A stretch of 64,000 nucleotides of DNA from Toxotes chatareus (GCA_016801885.1 JAFBJY010001325.1:119792-183791), one strand, 5' to 3'. Positions 45,534 to 56,267 are shown, numbered from the stretch's first letter. Notes: generated by a model not told the origin, from the letters alone. Made by a program: numbers and translations.

Positions 45534-45810
45534 CAATATTAGCGGTGCGGTAGCACCGCACAATATTTACAGAGGCACACAGACACACACAACCCAGTAT
45601 TGACTCAGACCCACTCAGCCACACACAGACAAACAACAGACAAACACACAGCGAGCTAAGCACAACCCAGTATTGACACAGACCCACTCAGGCACACATA
45701 GACAGACTGACACACACAAAGTCAATATTGACAGAGGCTCACAAACACAAAACACACACACACACACAGACTCATACACACACAGACACACACATAGAAA
45801 TTGGAGCTCA
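45532..45810. repeat. CA-rich minisatellite with CAGTATTGAC / TCAATATT words
   Basis: Begins with the hairpin GCGGTGC-GGTA-GCACCGC (45542-45559) flanked on both sides by AATATT. The phrase ACACAACCCAGTATTGAC followed by CAGACCCACTCA occurs twice (45587 and 45661), and TCAATATTGACAGAGG near 45722 echoes the start. CA-rich spacers separate the units. No coding signal. Confidence 0.75.
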
Positions 45811-46050
45811 GTCTCCAGTACAGTTAAACTCATCCTCTAAGAATTCACTCACAATGTTCTCAGCAGGTTTTAGCTGTCTCAAATGTCTGCATTACACTTG
45901 CACATTACACAGTTAGACTTGTGCACATTCATATCTGCTGTTCATCTTAATGAATTGGACACAATTTCTTCTTCTTAGAGAACAAATAAACTGTTTTTGT
46001 GTCCCCTTCAAAATGTCTCTTTTTCTTTCAACAACTTAACACTTTTAATT
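45811..46050. other. Unassigned spacer
   Basis: Short AT-rich stretch between the minisatellite and LINE #4; nothing recognised. Confidence 0.5.
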
Positions 46051-47420
46051 CAGCTGACTTCAAGATTTTCAGCCAATCGCTTTCCATATATTTTCCTAGT
46101 AATGTCGATGCTTAACTCAATTTTACCGAGTAGTTTAAACACAATTCTTTTTACAATTCTTTAACAGCTTAAAATTAATGACACACTTAGAAATTTTGAA
46201 GCAGTCGCTTTCCTGATTTTTTAAGTAAAGTAAAGCTGATTTTACTTTAAGGAAAGTCAACTTATTATATTTTACAGTGAAGGACTTTTGCCAATGAGGA
46301 TTTTGTAAATGAATAGAAACCAATGTATCTGTCTGCAGGAGTAAAGGACAGTTCACCAGTGAGTAGAGGTTGCAGTGGTGAGTATTAAACGGAGCTCCAG
46401 TCACAAAGCGGATAGCAGAATGGTAAATAACATCCAGCTTGTGGAGGAGGGTTTTGGAGGCTGACCTGTAAACTATATCACCATAATCAAAAATTGGGAG
46501 GACTGTCACTTTAACCATGAGTTGTTTTGCAGAGTGTGTAAGCGAGGACTTGTTACCATAAAGAAAACCAATTCTAGATTTGACATTTGTAAGCACAACA
46601 TTTATGTGTGTTTCAAATGAATCATGAGTGAGTCCAGCAGATTTGTGAGTGTCCAGGGTGCGCAGCTCTGCAAGGACCTCAGACTCCAGAATAGGCTGGA
46701 AGGAGAAGAGGGGATGTCCTGGAGAAGGTGGATGAGTGACAGATGATGGGGTGGATGGAGAAACATTGGGAGGAGGTGTAATATCCTCAAAAGCACAACC
46801 ACCTTTGACAAAGTGTCTGTTGAAATAATCCACCACTTTTTTTTCTGTGATCACAATACCATCAGATTTAATAACAGTGGGCAAATGGGAAGACAGATTT
46901 TTCTTTTCTATTGATTTGACAGTGTTCCAGAATTTTTGAGGGTCAGAGCGATTGGCAATGAGTTGCTGTTTGAAAAAGCTGGATTTTGTGTGTCTGACCT
47001 GCTGAGTACATTTGTTTCTTATTGCCCTGTATGTCTGCCAGTCTGATGTTTCATTAGAAAAATTTGCTTTACGCCATAGGTTTCTGTTTATGGCCAATAA
47101 GCTCAGACAGATCAGAACTGAACCAGGGACTGAGACTGAGAGCATGTTTGTTCAAGATGGCACCCAACAAAGTTTTTAAAGTATGTCCAGGCGTCTTCCA
47201 CGTCAGGGAGAAGACCAATTCTGTGCCATTCAACTTGTGTCAGGTCATATAAAAAGTCTCTTCATGAAAGTTTTTCTGTTGGATTTCTTAAACCAAGACT
47301 CAGAGATGACTAAAATGTCAGGATTTGCAGTCAGTGCAGCAACTTTTGGGAGGAGGCTGCGTATGTGTGCAACCCATGCTAATGCGCTAACCTGTCAATG
47401 GGATTCTCCATGTCACTGAT
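46050..47420 (-). mobile_element. LINE #4, minus strand, RT core deleted
   Basis: The endonuclease fragment at about 47370-47290 reads VAALTANPDILVISESW (catalytic Glu in SESW), then a gap, then PDVEDAWTYFKNFVGCHLEQ. An ORF of 336 codons (47145-46135) continues RNLWRKANFSNETSDWQTYR and the linker FWNTVKSIEKKNL, and then passes straight from LAELRTLDTHKSAGL to THINVVLTNVKSRIGFLYGN and FDYGDIVYRSASKTL. The catalytic RT motifs that belong between these are missing, yet the frame is kept. Confidence 0.8.
46135..47145 (-). pseudogene. RT-less ORF of LINE #4 (336 codons)
   Basis: N-terminal linker region plus C-terminal thumb/connector of a jockey-superfamily ORF2, joined in frame by an internal deletion of the palm (no FSSAFN, GSPQG or FADD). 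The start Met is simply the first in the open stretch; upstream endonuclease sequence is frameshifted. It ends KNCKKNCV. There is no reason to expect a functional protein. Confidence 0.7.
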
Positions 47421-47611
47421 GTGCAGGCTGCAGAAAAAGGCTAAATGTGAATGGAGCTGCAGATTAAGGAGCTCATTCTGAGTGGCCCTCGTGCTACAAG
47501 TGATCATTTCACATTGCATTGAATATTATTTAACTCACTGTTTATTGCACATTTTGAAAAGTGCAGCTTTGTATTGATACGTACAGTTGAATTTTCTAAT
47601 TCCTTCTAAAT
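47421..47611. other. Spacer before unit D
   Basis: Unrecognised AT-rich sequence. Array homology resumes at about 47612 (AATACAGGTTTAGGAGTCAG). Confidence 0.5.
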
Positions 47612-47921
47612 ACAGGTTTAGGAGTCAGATGTTTGATGACATGCTAACAGATGTTTGTGTGTCTCTGAAGGTACTCTGACTGGAAACCAAGTGTACCAAG
47701 GTCAGCTGGACTCTTGTTCTTCTGTTTCCAATAATCTGTTTTTAGCTGTGAGCATGAGCTGGGGAGGAATCACTCCTGTCAGTAGGCTGCTCCAAAACAT
47801 TTCAAATGAGGCAACACAAGAAAAATGCACATCCATTCAAATGCTGCTGTTTAAGCTGCCACTTGACACAACTTTACTCTGTCATTTCACTGCTTATGTC
47901 TGTCACTCAATGTGTTATCCA

Positions 47922-48765
47922 GTCAGAGCAGACCATATGGCAGCTGAGGTCTGTGGGATCCCAAGGATCGCTCTCCATCCCATTCTGTGTCTCGGAGCCT
48001 CTCAGGTTGTCCCACCCCAAGTCCTCCTCACAACAAACACAGGGTGGGCCCCCATCCCCACAGGCCACACGGGAAGCTCTACTCCCCCTCACCATCTCCC
48101 TCGCTTCCACCACTGCACAGGTAGACCACAGGCTAGAGAGCAGGCACAGCGTCTACAAAGTGGGACAGTGTACAACTCTGTTAAATATTCATTTGCAAAC
48201 TTACAAATAATACAAATATGTTGTGAGCTCATTTGCTAAAGTGCTACTGGACTGTTCAGTGGTGCTGCAGGTTCTTAATACACAATTATTTTTTCAGTAA
48301 TAAATAACTCAGATCAGGGGGAAATGTCTGTATGATAGTTTACTCACTTCTAACCTCATCCATCCATTCACTATCCTAAGAACACGGCCATTGCTTGGAG
48401 GGCCGCCAGTCCGGCTCACACAGTCCCTCTCACTCACACCCAACCTCCTCCTCCTCCAGAGAGCTCGGGCCTGAGAGGAAGGACAAGGAATCATCACTTC
48501 TAGTTTTGGAGCCTTACACAAGAGTGATGTGGAGCTTTCTTTGCTTTCCCTCCTCCCTTTGCTTCGTGCTGTGTCTACAGGGGGTTCCTCTGGCATCGGT
48601 GGGAAGCGTCCACACCATGACTCCACTGACACCAGCCGACATCCACCCTCCTCTAAGGCGGCTCACAGCTCCAAACGTGGACAGTCCAACATCACAAGTG
48701 TCAAGAGCGGGATGAAGACTGGAACTAAGATGGCTGAGACAGCAAGTAACAAGGCGGCTGACACA
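47922..48765 (+). pseudogene. Unit D Ser-rich exons upstream of RRM1
   Basis: Three exon-like pieces. The first lies between TGTTATCCAG and a GTAGAC donor; one frame gives HSVSRSLSGCPTPSPP. The second (about 48376-48530) reads GRQSGSHSPSHSHPTSSSS, then RELGPERKDKESS. The third (48581-48765) reads GSSGIGGKRPHHDSTDTSRH, SKRGQSNITSVKSG and NKAADT, meeting RRM1 in phase 0. Ser/Arg-rich sequence before the RRMs fits ZNF638. In units B and C all of this is removed by one deletion. Exon limits are approximate. Confidence 0.55.
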
Positions 48766-48903
48766 GTGGCTGTTTTTCTCTTTAGTTGTGTAAAGCTTGT
48801 CACAGAATTCCACTGTTTTGGACCAAGCTCGGCCACAGCTAACTATGTCTACACACTTCTTTCAGCCTAAAACTAACCAAAGACTAATGCTGTTGCTTTG
48901 TAG

Positions 48904-49095
48904 TGTGCCAGGCCTCCTCCAGCCAAGAAGAAGAAGAAAACAGCCACTCCAGATGGTCTGCTTTATCTGACAGACATTCCAAACCACGCCTCGGAGCAGG
49001 AAGTTACTGACTTGGTCAGGTCCTTTGGCAAGATCAACAACGTGATCCTCAAGCCGTGCTCAGAAGAAGAGAGTGAGAAGAGCCAAGGACAGAAG
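48904..49095 (+). pseudogene. Unit D exon 3: first half of RRM1, intact
   Basis: 64 codons: CARPPPAKKKKKTATPDGLL, then YLTDIPNHASEQEVTDLV, FGKINNVILKPCSEEES and QGQK before GTACGT. The CAG that is TAG in unit B is intact here. Unit B has an extra ASLGPSVS segment not present here. The following RRM1 exon is missing, so RRM1 cannot be completed. Confidence 0.8.
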
Positions 49096-49320
49096 GTACG
49101 TCTAAGAGTATCTACATGTTCATGTGTTTTACAAGAAATTTCACTTTGAGATTTGATGTTCCAGAGCAGTTTCAAACAGATGATAGGGAAAAAAAAAAAA
49201 AAACGAAGTGTAGTTAGTGTTGCAGTTTGCTCATGTTGTGAATATTACGGATAAAAAGAAAGAACATGTTTCAGTAATCAGTCCATTTCTTGAAAACAGA
49301 TTTTCTGTTTTGTTGTATTA

Positions 49321-49600
49321 AGATAGATAGATAGAAAGCACTTTATTGATCCCACAGCAGGGAAATTCACTTGTTAGGCAGCTCACAAGCAAAAACAGGA
49401 GAAAAGAAAAAGGATAAAGTGCAGTAGTGTGTATGTGATTCAAGTCTATGGAACAATGTGCAAAAAATAGTGTTTACAACAAAACAACACACAAAATACA
49501 AAAATAGTAAAAAACAAGTAAAACCTGGCAATATACAAATTTACATAGTGATGGAGGAATGAAGAGTAGGATCCTGTGGAGGAGAGAAAAAAATATATAT
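49321..49600 (-). mobile_element. LINE 3' UTR fragment, minus strand, with (TCTA)n tail
   Basis: Read on the minus strand it ends GTGGGATCAATAAAGTGC and a TCTATCTATCT run (49322-49336), the typical 3' end of fish Rex1/L2-like LINEs. No coding part. It abuts the Tc1 element and replaces about 600 bp that unit B keeps (22699-23308). Confidence 0.75.
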
Positions 49601-49611
49601 ATATACATATA

Positions 49612-50707
49612 CACTACTCACAATAAGTTAGGGATGTTGTGAGAGACTCAGTGGATGTCATACATACGGTGTTTGTTTCACTTCAGAGGTTTTTGGGATA
49701 GGGAGGTAATTGCATTGGGGTGATAGACACACTTCATTTTGTGTTTTCCACGTAATGGTCTCACTGTGTACAGTGTGCCTTACATATTGGGGCCAATACC
49801 AAGTAATACTAGAAGACAACCCTTTTCAATGTGGCATCAATTTCAACATTCTGTGGGTATAAAAGGCTGGTGTTGTCAATAAGTCATTCCAAGTTCATCA
49901 TTCAAACAGCCATGAACACAGGACGTCTCTTGACGGACGAGCAGCGCCACCTGGCCATAGCGTGCAGGCAGTCAGATGTTGCTCGTGAACTTGGTGTGTT
50001 ATCAGCAGACTTGCATCAAGACACAGACACAGGTTCGCTTTGGTGGAGGAGGTGCAACAGTCTGGGCAGGCATCACCAGTCAGTGCAAAACAGATTTGGT
50101 TATTTTAGATGGATCAGTCACTGCACGTTCTTACCTCAGAGACATCATAGAACCCATCATCATCCCCCAATTCCACCAGCACACCCCCAACTTTCTGTTC
50201 ATGGATGATAATGCTCCACCACATCGCGCCAGAACTGTCACAGCTCCACTTCAGGAAGTCGGAGTGCCTCATTTGTTATGGACAGCAATGTCCCCTGACC
50301 TGAACCCCATAGAGCACGTCTGGGACCAGCTGAAGCAGAGACTGGATGATCGTACCCCACCCCCACACCTGGCAGAACTGTGTGTAGCACTTGTGGAAGA
50401 GTGGAACGCATTGCCTCAGAACAACATCATGAGGCCAGTGAGGAGCATGAGACGTCGCTGTCAAGCTGTCATTGCGGCAAATGGTGGAAACACCTGCTAC
50501 TGACATTGTCGATTTTTGTTATTTGGGGTTTTCCTTGTTATTGTCTAAATTTTTGGGCTAATAAATATTAAACTAATGAAAAGGGTGTTTCTTCTCATTC
50601 ATTATTAGTAATATCAAAGGGAACTTTTACTTATTTCATTAAAATTCAGACCAAATAGGAAAAGCACTCATGTAAATAACAATTTCCCTAACTTATTGTG
50701 AGTAGTG
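49612..50707 (+). mobile_element. Tc1/mariner element (1,096 bp) with perfect terminal repeats
   Basis: 23-bp terminal inverted repeats start CACTACTCACAATAAGTT and are identical at both ends, each flanked by TA (49610-49611 and 50708-50709), the Tc1/mariner target. The right flank (TATGTTGTTCACTCAACC) continues exactly as in unit B at 23307. Perfect ends suggest a fairly young insertion, although the transposase is deleted. Confidence 0.93.
49912..50503 (+). pseudogene. Internally deleted Tc1 transposase
   Basis: The N-terminal piece reads MNTGRLLTDEQRHLAIACRQ, then SDVARELGV. The frame then changes and picks up at VRFGGGGATVWAGI, SVTARSYLRDIIEPIII, FMDDNAPPHRART, TAMSPDLNPIEHVWDQLKQR and RCQAVIAANGGNTCY-stop. 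The second Asp (MDDNAPPH) and the Glu (NPIEHVW) of DD34E are intact. The first Asp and the second helix-turn-helix are deleted, so it is not autonomous. Confidence 0.85.
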
Positions 50708-50773
50708 TATGTTGTTCACTCAACCTGCCCATTTCAAACCTGCACTCAGATATGATTATTTCTGACTTCACAG

Positions 50774-52018
50774 CAAACCTGCTTCAAGACAGGAGAAGGG
50801 TCCTGCTGGGGAAGACTCAGGTAGGACAACAAAAAACCACCACTGCTAGTCTGCAGGCAGTCAGTGCTAATATATCCACATCTATCACTGTCAACAAATA
50901 CTCAGTATATCTAGTTAAAATCACAGTCTGTTAACTGTACATGATCACATGGAATAAACTGTAGCTTAGTCACATGTAGTCTGGTTTGTGATGTCTTGCT
51001 TTTGCTGGCTTGTAGTTGTGATGTGTATGAAAACATACTGAGTGTAGCATCTTTCCCTCCTACTCCCCACTGAAGGAGCTGAGGCTGAACACAAGACGTC
51101 TGATGAGGTACAGTTTCCTTCACTTCCATCACATTTTCTTGTGTTTCAGCCTGATACTAAAATCCTTTCAGGTCACTTTCCCCCTCATCAGTCTGAAAAC
51201 AGAATTTTATGTTTGGAAATGTATTAAAAAGGAAAAGCTAAGTTCAGCTAAATGTCTGTTAAATTCACTTGTTCTGTAATGTCTCCTACAGAAAGGCATG
51301 GTGTTGATCACAGGACTTCCTGAGAGCAGCTGCTCAGAGAGTGACATCATCAAGCTGATCCAGCCCTTTGACACGCCCTCGGACCTCATCCTGGCAAAAC
51401 AAATGGGAAAGGTTGGTGTGATCACACCAGGAGGAGAGGAGAAAACACCTGGACACCAGTAATACATGTAGCCATGCAAGCTGCTTCTGTCATAGCTTAA
51501 ACTACTATCACAGGCTCAGTGGGACTGCTTTGTGGACAGTCTACACACTCAGTCTGTCCATAAATACTAGTTTCTGGATTGTTGACCTGTTACAAAGTTC
51601 ATCTTCCTACAGCACCGTGTTAAAAACATCCTTATTGTATGTTAGGTGCTTGTGTCAGTGGCAGACACTGAGATTGCTCAACAGATAGTGAAAGTCCACT
51701 CCTTCATCCCCACCAAGATTAAAGACCGTGAGCTGAAGATAATCCATGTCAAACAGCGTATTGGCCTCAGCACACTGGTAAGGCCTCTCATCATTCACCC
51801 ACATCCTTTACAGGACACTCATCATCTTTTTCTCCTCCTCTGCACTAATCTTCTATATTAAATATCTTCCTTTTGTGTGCTTGCTTCTTTCATCTTGTGC
51901 TTAGTGCAGCATTTCTACTTGTTTGTGAACCTTGAGCAGTAACTGCTGATTAACACTAAAAAACCTCTTTACACAGGTGGCTCTCTACAATCTGCTGATG
52001 GGATCAGTGGAGCCATTA
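50774..52018 (+). pseudogene. Unit D exons 5-8: linker and intact RRM2
   Basis: Exon 50774-50820, exon 51076-51107 (acceptor weakened, TGAAG for TGCAG), exon 51292-51411 (KGMVLITGLPESSCSESD), exon 51646-51777 (VLVSVADTEIAQQIV, with KDRELK for KDCELK and a Leu for the final Pro) and exon 51977-52018 (VALYNLLMGSVEPL). All open and in phase with each other. The small exon upstream of 50774 is lost. Confidence 0.8.
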
Positions 52019-52496
52019 GTGAGTATTTCTACCATTAGATATTTCTATGCACCTCATCTTATTTATTGCTTGATGTAACAAGGACAGTGCACGTTAATAA
52101 ACTTTGCTGTAAATACACCAGGGACAAGTGTAGATGATCCAAATGTACATTTACACTAAGCTCTTTAAAGTAATAAACCTAAATCAGGCTGAAGGGTCTT
52201 ACTGTCAAACTGCAGCAGTAAGTGTTCAGTTGTCCCTGTCCTACATTGTAGATGTAGATAAACAGGGACAGTCCTGTAAAACGTGACGTCTGCTGGAACT
52301 TTACAACTAGTTTTTGTTGGAAAATACATTAAAGTAAGGAAACAGTATTTTTCATGGGTATAGTAACATTGCAGAAACCCTCATTTACTGATGGTAATGA
52401 ATATGTCTTCTGTATATCTTCTGCTTTAGTCTTCTGTAAACCTTGATCCAGTAATTATCATCAGTCAGTGACTGTATGTCCTTTTGTGTCCTCCAG

Positions 52497-52987
52497 GAGA
52501 GTACTGTTCCAGTGGGCTGGAGCAGGCTCTTGGTGATCAGTAATGTCCCCAACATGTCCTCTGGCTCCTCTGAGCTCCAAAAACTGGTGCCACGTTTTGG
52601 TACCGTCATCAAGACCCTCGTGCTCAACAACATGGTGAGTGCTGTTTGTCTGTGCAGCTGCAGACATGCTAATCCATGAGATCCTCAGCCACCCCTGTCC
52701 TGAATATCCGTGTCCTCACACACAGCTCTGTCCTGGGCTGAAAATCCAAATCACATCTTGCTCTTTATCTGTAAAGACATGTAACATGCTGTTGATGTGA
52801 TGTTGTGCCTCTTCCTGCTTAGGTCATTTGTGAGATGGCGACTGCAGCCATGGCATTCTCTGTTTACAAACGCTTCCAGACGTTTCCGTGCATCATCCAG
52901 AACAACCCCCTGTTCTTCTCCCACAAGCCGGACCCCAAGGCCAACACACAGACAAAAGTCATCACTATGTACCTTGAGTCGTCTGAG
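52497..52987 (+). pseudogene. Unit D exons 9-10: RRM3, intact
   Basis: Exon 52497-52634: ESTVPVGWSRLLVISNVPNM, then FGTVIKTLVLNNM. Exon 52823-52987: VICEMATAAMAFSVYKRF, then PCIIQNNPLFFSHKPDP and TMYLESSE before GTCAGT. This is the only unit in which RRM3 reads cleanly through both exons, and I used it as the reference frame for units A-C. Confidence 0.85.
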
Positions 52988-53130
52988 GTCAGTAATTGAT
53001 TGGCAGTGCTTGCTCATTATTCAGTTAGACATATTTCTTATCTACTACTGGCATGATGTCCTGCAGCGTCAGCCCCATGTGCACATGTTTGATGTCACAC
53101 TGCTCAATAGCTCCTTGTGTCTGCTCATAG

Positions 53131-53918
53131 GATGCACCTGCTAACGGCAAAGCAGCCAAACAGCAGCAGCTGCAGAGGAAGAGGAGGCTGTCCATATAGA
53201 GAAGTCTCAACCTCCTTTGGAGGAGGTGGAAAAAAGATGCTTCTGGGACAGACCAGAAGATGAAGAGCACAGAGAAGACGGCTGGTGAAGACCAAGCTTT
53301 GGGAGAAGACGCCAGCAAAGACAGCATCAGAAGCCATGAGCCTAGCGCTGCTGTTTCCCACTCTTCAGCTGCACAAGACGCCAAAGCAGAAGCAGTCATG
53401 GATACAGACATGAGGGAAGCATCTGCTGATAAAACTGTCACAGAGACAGGAGACAATAAAGGAGTCAATCCATCTGAAGCAGGAAAGGACAAGGCTGCAG
53501 GTGCCCAAGAGACAAAGGCATCTGTCTTCCATGTGAGACAGCCATGCCAGAGCTACCTAAGGTAACATACAGCAGAAATGTGGCTCTGCGCTCGTCAGCC
53601 TGTTGTTGGAGTCGGGTTGTTCTTCTGTGTAGCTCAGCCTGTGAGCTTTCATGTCTCTTTTTCATCCCTGTTTCACCAGGTCACTCAAGAAATGGGAGGG
53701 AAGGAGGAGAGGGCTAAGAGGGAGAGGGAGTGGGATGAAAGAGCCAGGAGGGGAGGGAGAAGAGGGAGGAGGAAAGGAGGGAGTGGCAGAGGAGAGAGAG
53801 AAAGAGAGCACACGGTGAAGGTTTGTCCGGATCCAGGCAGTCTTTCCGGTCGGAGGGATACAAGCAGAGCTCCTGGACGGACGCACAGCGTAACAGCTCA
53901 CAGGCTGAGACCAGAATG
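53131..53918 (+). pseudogene. Unit D exons 11-12
   Basis: Exon 11 (53131-53561) has one A fewer than unit B (GGCAAAGCAGCC), so DAPANGK runs into AAKQQQLQRKRRLSI and a TAG. Downstream the old frame is visible (SKDSIRSHEPSAAVSHS, MDTDMREASADKTVTETGD). Exon 12 (53680-53918) starts VTQEMGGKEERAKREREWDE, but an indel in the purine-rich middle separates it from the correct end frame (SWTDAQRNSSQAETRM). Confidence 0.7.
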
Positions 53919-54015
53919 GTGAGGAGGTGCTGCTGGGTCAAACACAGGAGACACTTAAATGTCTCCTGTGTGTCCTAACCCACAACCCCGTTTCTTTGTC
54001 TTGTCATGAAATCAG

Positions 54016-54954
54016 GTGGAGGACGAGGACCACTTCCCATTCAACATGAGTGACTTTGTGACATTAGATGAAGTAGGAGATGTTAGCGACCTTCCGTGTT
54101 CTCCTGCTGTTGTTCCCATGGAAACCACAGACAGGGAGGAGGAGGATGCTCCCATATCTGTCCCTCAGGACACTACAGGGGTACATTTTAGCTTGTGTAT
54201 ATCCCATCAAGCTTTTCTCTACATGTTTGATGGGGGGTGTCCCAGACTTAAATGTCCACAGTCTTATGATGTCAGTCTTTTTCTGGTTTTCTGCTTCTAG
54301 GACACACCCATGGAGGTTTCCACAGAAACAGCAGTGTAGGAGCCAAAATGATTATTTGTTCATATTTTTCACGTTTTACACATTTTTTTGTTGGAGTTGT
54401 CTCCATCTAGTGGCTCTGCTTGTCACAGAAGGAGATAGAGGCCAGGGATGCCACCTGGAGAAGGGGGCTGGAGCAGGAAGAGACAGTCTTTGACCTCACA
54501 TCCTGGATTCCTGGCTGCTGCAGACTATGGCCCTGATTTATTTTTAGTCAATCTTTAGTTATCATTAGAATCCTTATTTGTAGTTGCACTTTGACATTTT
54601 GAGTTTTGTATTACTTCAGAATTTGTATTCATTTCAACTTTATTTGTCAGCCATCTTTCTGTGGACCTTGGGATTTTTCTTGATGTGCAGAGTCAGACAT
54701 TTTGCTCAGCCACCACAGTGGTTCTCAATAGGAAAAGGAAACTAAAGAAATAACCACTACAAGCAGTATTGGATGCCACAGCGACTATGCTCAAGTCTGA
54801 TCAACAAGTATCAAGAGTCCGAACCTGTGAGAGCACCAACAGCTGACTCCTCAGACAGGTCGTCAGGGTAACACCGGTCCGGTCCTCACCGCTGCAGCAT
54901 CCACCTTACCAGCTCCACAGGCTGAGTCCTCTCTCAGCCAAACACCTGAGACTG
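54016..54954 (+). pseudogene. Unit D exons 13-14: FVTLDEVG region, exon 14 split by an LTR
   Basis: Exon 13 (54016-54180, 165 nt, open) encodes VEDEDHFPFNMSDFVTLDEV, then GDVSDLPCSPAVVPMETTD and PISVPQDTTG. Exon 14 begins at 54301 (DTPMEVSTETA) and is interrupted after 54334. The remainder resumes at 54767 and runs to 54954, with an extra base at CAAGAGTCCG. Normal splicing and reading of exon 14 are destroyed. Confidence 0.8.
54335..54761. mobile_element. Solo LTR (427 bp) inside exon 14 of unit D
   Basis: Ends TGTAG...CTACA with an identical 5-bp target duplication AGCAG at 54330-54334 and 54762-54766. Units A and B lack it at this place (GCAGTATCGGATGCC is continuous in A). No ORF. The size and 5-bp duplication fit a retroviral-type or Gypsy/BEL LTR left by recombination. 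Orientation is not determined. Confidence 0.88.
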
Positions 54955-55071
54955 GTACAGCCTCACACTGATTTCACTTCTACCATCAACACAAGGAAAC
55001 ACAGTCTTTCCTAGATATTTTTTTTTGGTTTCAAATTATAAATTTGTCCTGAAATCTGTCTTTATGTTTAG

Positions 55072-55776
55072 AAATCACACCACTGCCCACCCTGGACTCC
55101 ACCCCAGAGGTCCAACACCTGTCCGTGTCTGCCCCTGCAGCATCAGGTAACCCACCTGAAGCTGCCCCTGCAGACTCCTCCTCAAACAGCCCAGTCATAG
55201 GAGCAGTGACCGCAGAGAGTGAGGACCATAAGAAAGAGGAGAGTCCTCTCAGTCACAGCCAGGCCAAGGAGGAGGAGACCATGCTGGTGTTGGACAAAAC
55301 AGAAGGACAGGAGAAGATGCAGGACCAGGAGGACAAAGAGACGGGAGCTCCTGCTGCAGAGACGGGTACGCTTTGATTTTCTTTGAAGTAGAACTGTGAG
55401 TGGCAGCAGTTCCTCAGTGGGTAGAGAATCAGGCTTGATGATGAATGATGGAACGTTGTCCTTGGGGCAGGTACTTGCCATAAGTCATTGCAGGTGTTTA
55501 ATAACAGCACCAAGATGAAGACACATGAAGTCCATTTGGAAAATGTTTAATTATTAGCTTATCTGCTTTGTTGAGCAAAGCCAGGACCAGGTCTTTTTAC
55601 CCCTGTGTATGTCCTAGATTGGACTTTAAAGCAGTCCCTGTCTCTTCTAGGAAAGCAACAGGCGTCCAAAGACCAAACAAACGGAGAAGAGGAGAGTATG
55701 AAGAAGACATTACAGATGAAAACACCCATGAGCACGGACTACTCCCTCCCCTCTTTTGACCCCAGCAATCCAGTTG
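55072..55776 (+). pseudogene. Unit D exons 15-16
   Basis: Exon 15 (55072-55365) is open: ITPLPTLDSTPEVQHLSV, then ADSSSNSPVIGAVTAESED and a Glu-rich end. Exon 16 (55651-55776) is open: GKQQASKDQTNGEEESMKKT, then PMSTDYSLPSFDPSNPVG. Unit A has the same base pattern, so this is probably the ancestral frame of exon 16. Confidence 0.75.
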
Positions 55777-55886
55777 GTATGACACTATTTATTCACTCTG
55801 ACTGTTCATCACTGTTTTCTTTACATGTGTATTTCCACAGCCACTCTCGTGTGTGTGTGTGTGTGTGTGTGGGTGTGTGTCCTCAG

Positions 55887-56267
55887 GTATGGAGTTCTTA
55901 GTCCCAAAGACCTCTTTCTTCTGTACAGTATGTAATCCATTCTTCAGCCGAACCAAAGAAGCTGAGATCAACCACTGCAAAACCATCAAACACTACGAGA
56001 ACCTAAAGGTAGGCAGCTCATGGTTATTTGTTGCAGTTTCTCCCTCTTTTATTCTGCTCCATTTTCACTCTTACTGTGATACAGGTGATAAAACGTCCAC
56101 GCGTGTTCACAAAGAGTGTTTTTCCTTTTGTCCTCCTCTTGTAGAAATACCTACAGACTGAGAAGATGGTGAAAGAAGCTTTTCACTCACTTTTGCCATT
56201 CCCCTCCTTTTGTATCGTCTCTTTATTTCTCTCTCAAGGTCTAGATTCTCACACTGGTATAGATTAG
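55887..56267 (+). pseudogene. Unit D exons 17-18: intact zinc finger, altered C-terminus
   Basis: Exon 17 (55887-56008): MEFLVPKTSFFCTVC to HCKTIKHYENLK, C2H2 intact. Exon 18 starts at 56145 (KYLQTEKMVK). A deletion then removes the original stop region, so the frame runs on as EAFHSLLPFPSFCIV to TAG at 56265-56267. The C-terminus is thus 22 residues longer than in units A and B. Confidence 0.8.

Larger units (their letters stand above)
47612..56267 (+). pseudogene. znf638: Unit D: ZNF638-like copy from intron 1 to the zinc finger, inactivated
   Basis: Exons: Ser-rich exons (about 47922-48120, about 48376-48530, 48581-48765), 48904-49095, 50774-50820, 51076-51107, 51292-51411, 51646-51777, 51977-52018, 52497-52634, 52823-52987, 53131-53561, 53680-53918, 54016-54180, 54301 to 54954 (split), 55072-55365, 55651-55776, 55887-56008 and 56145-56267. 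The second exon of RRM1 and one small linker exon are gone, replaced by a LINE tail plus a Tc1. Exon 11 has a 1-nt loss, exon 14 carries a solo LTR, and the last exon reads through into new sequence. RRM2, RRM3 and the zinc finger are open. Confidence 0.75.

Noticed and set aside
45457..45833. Cys/Val-rich minus-strand frames
   Set aside because: Translation of (CA)n/(GT)n microsatellite sequence.
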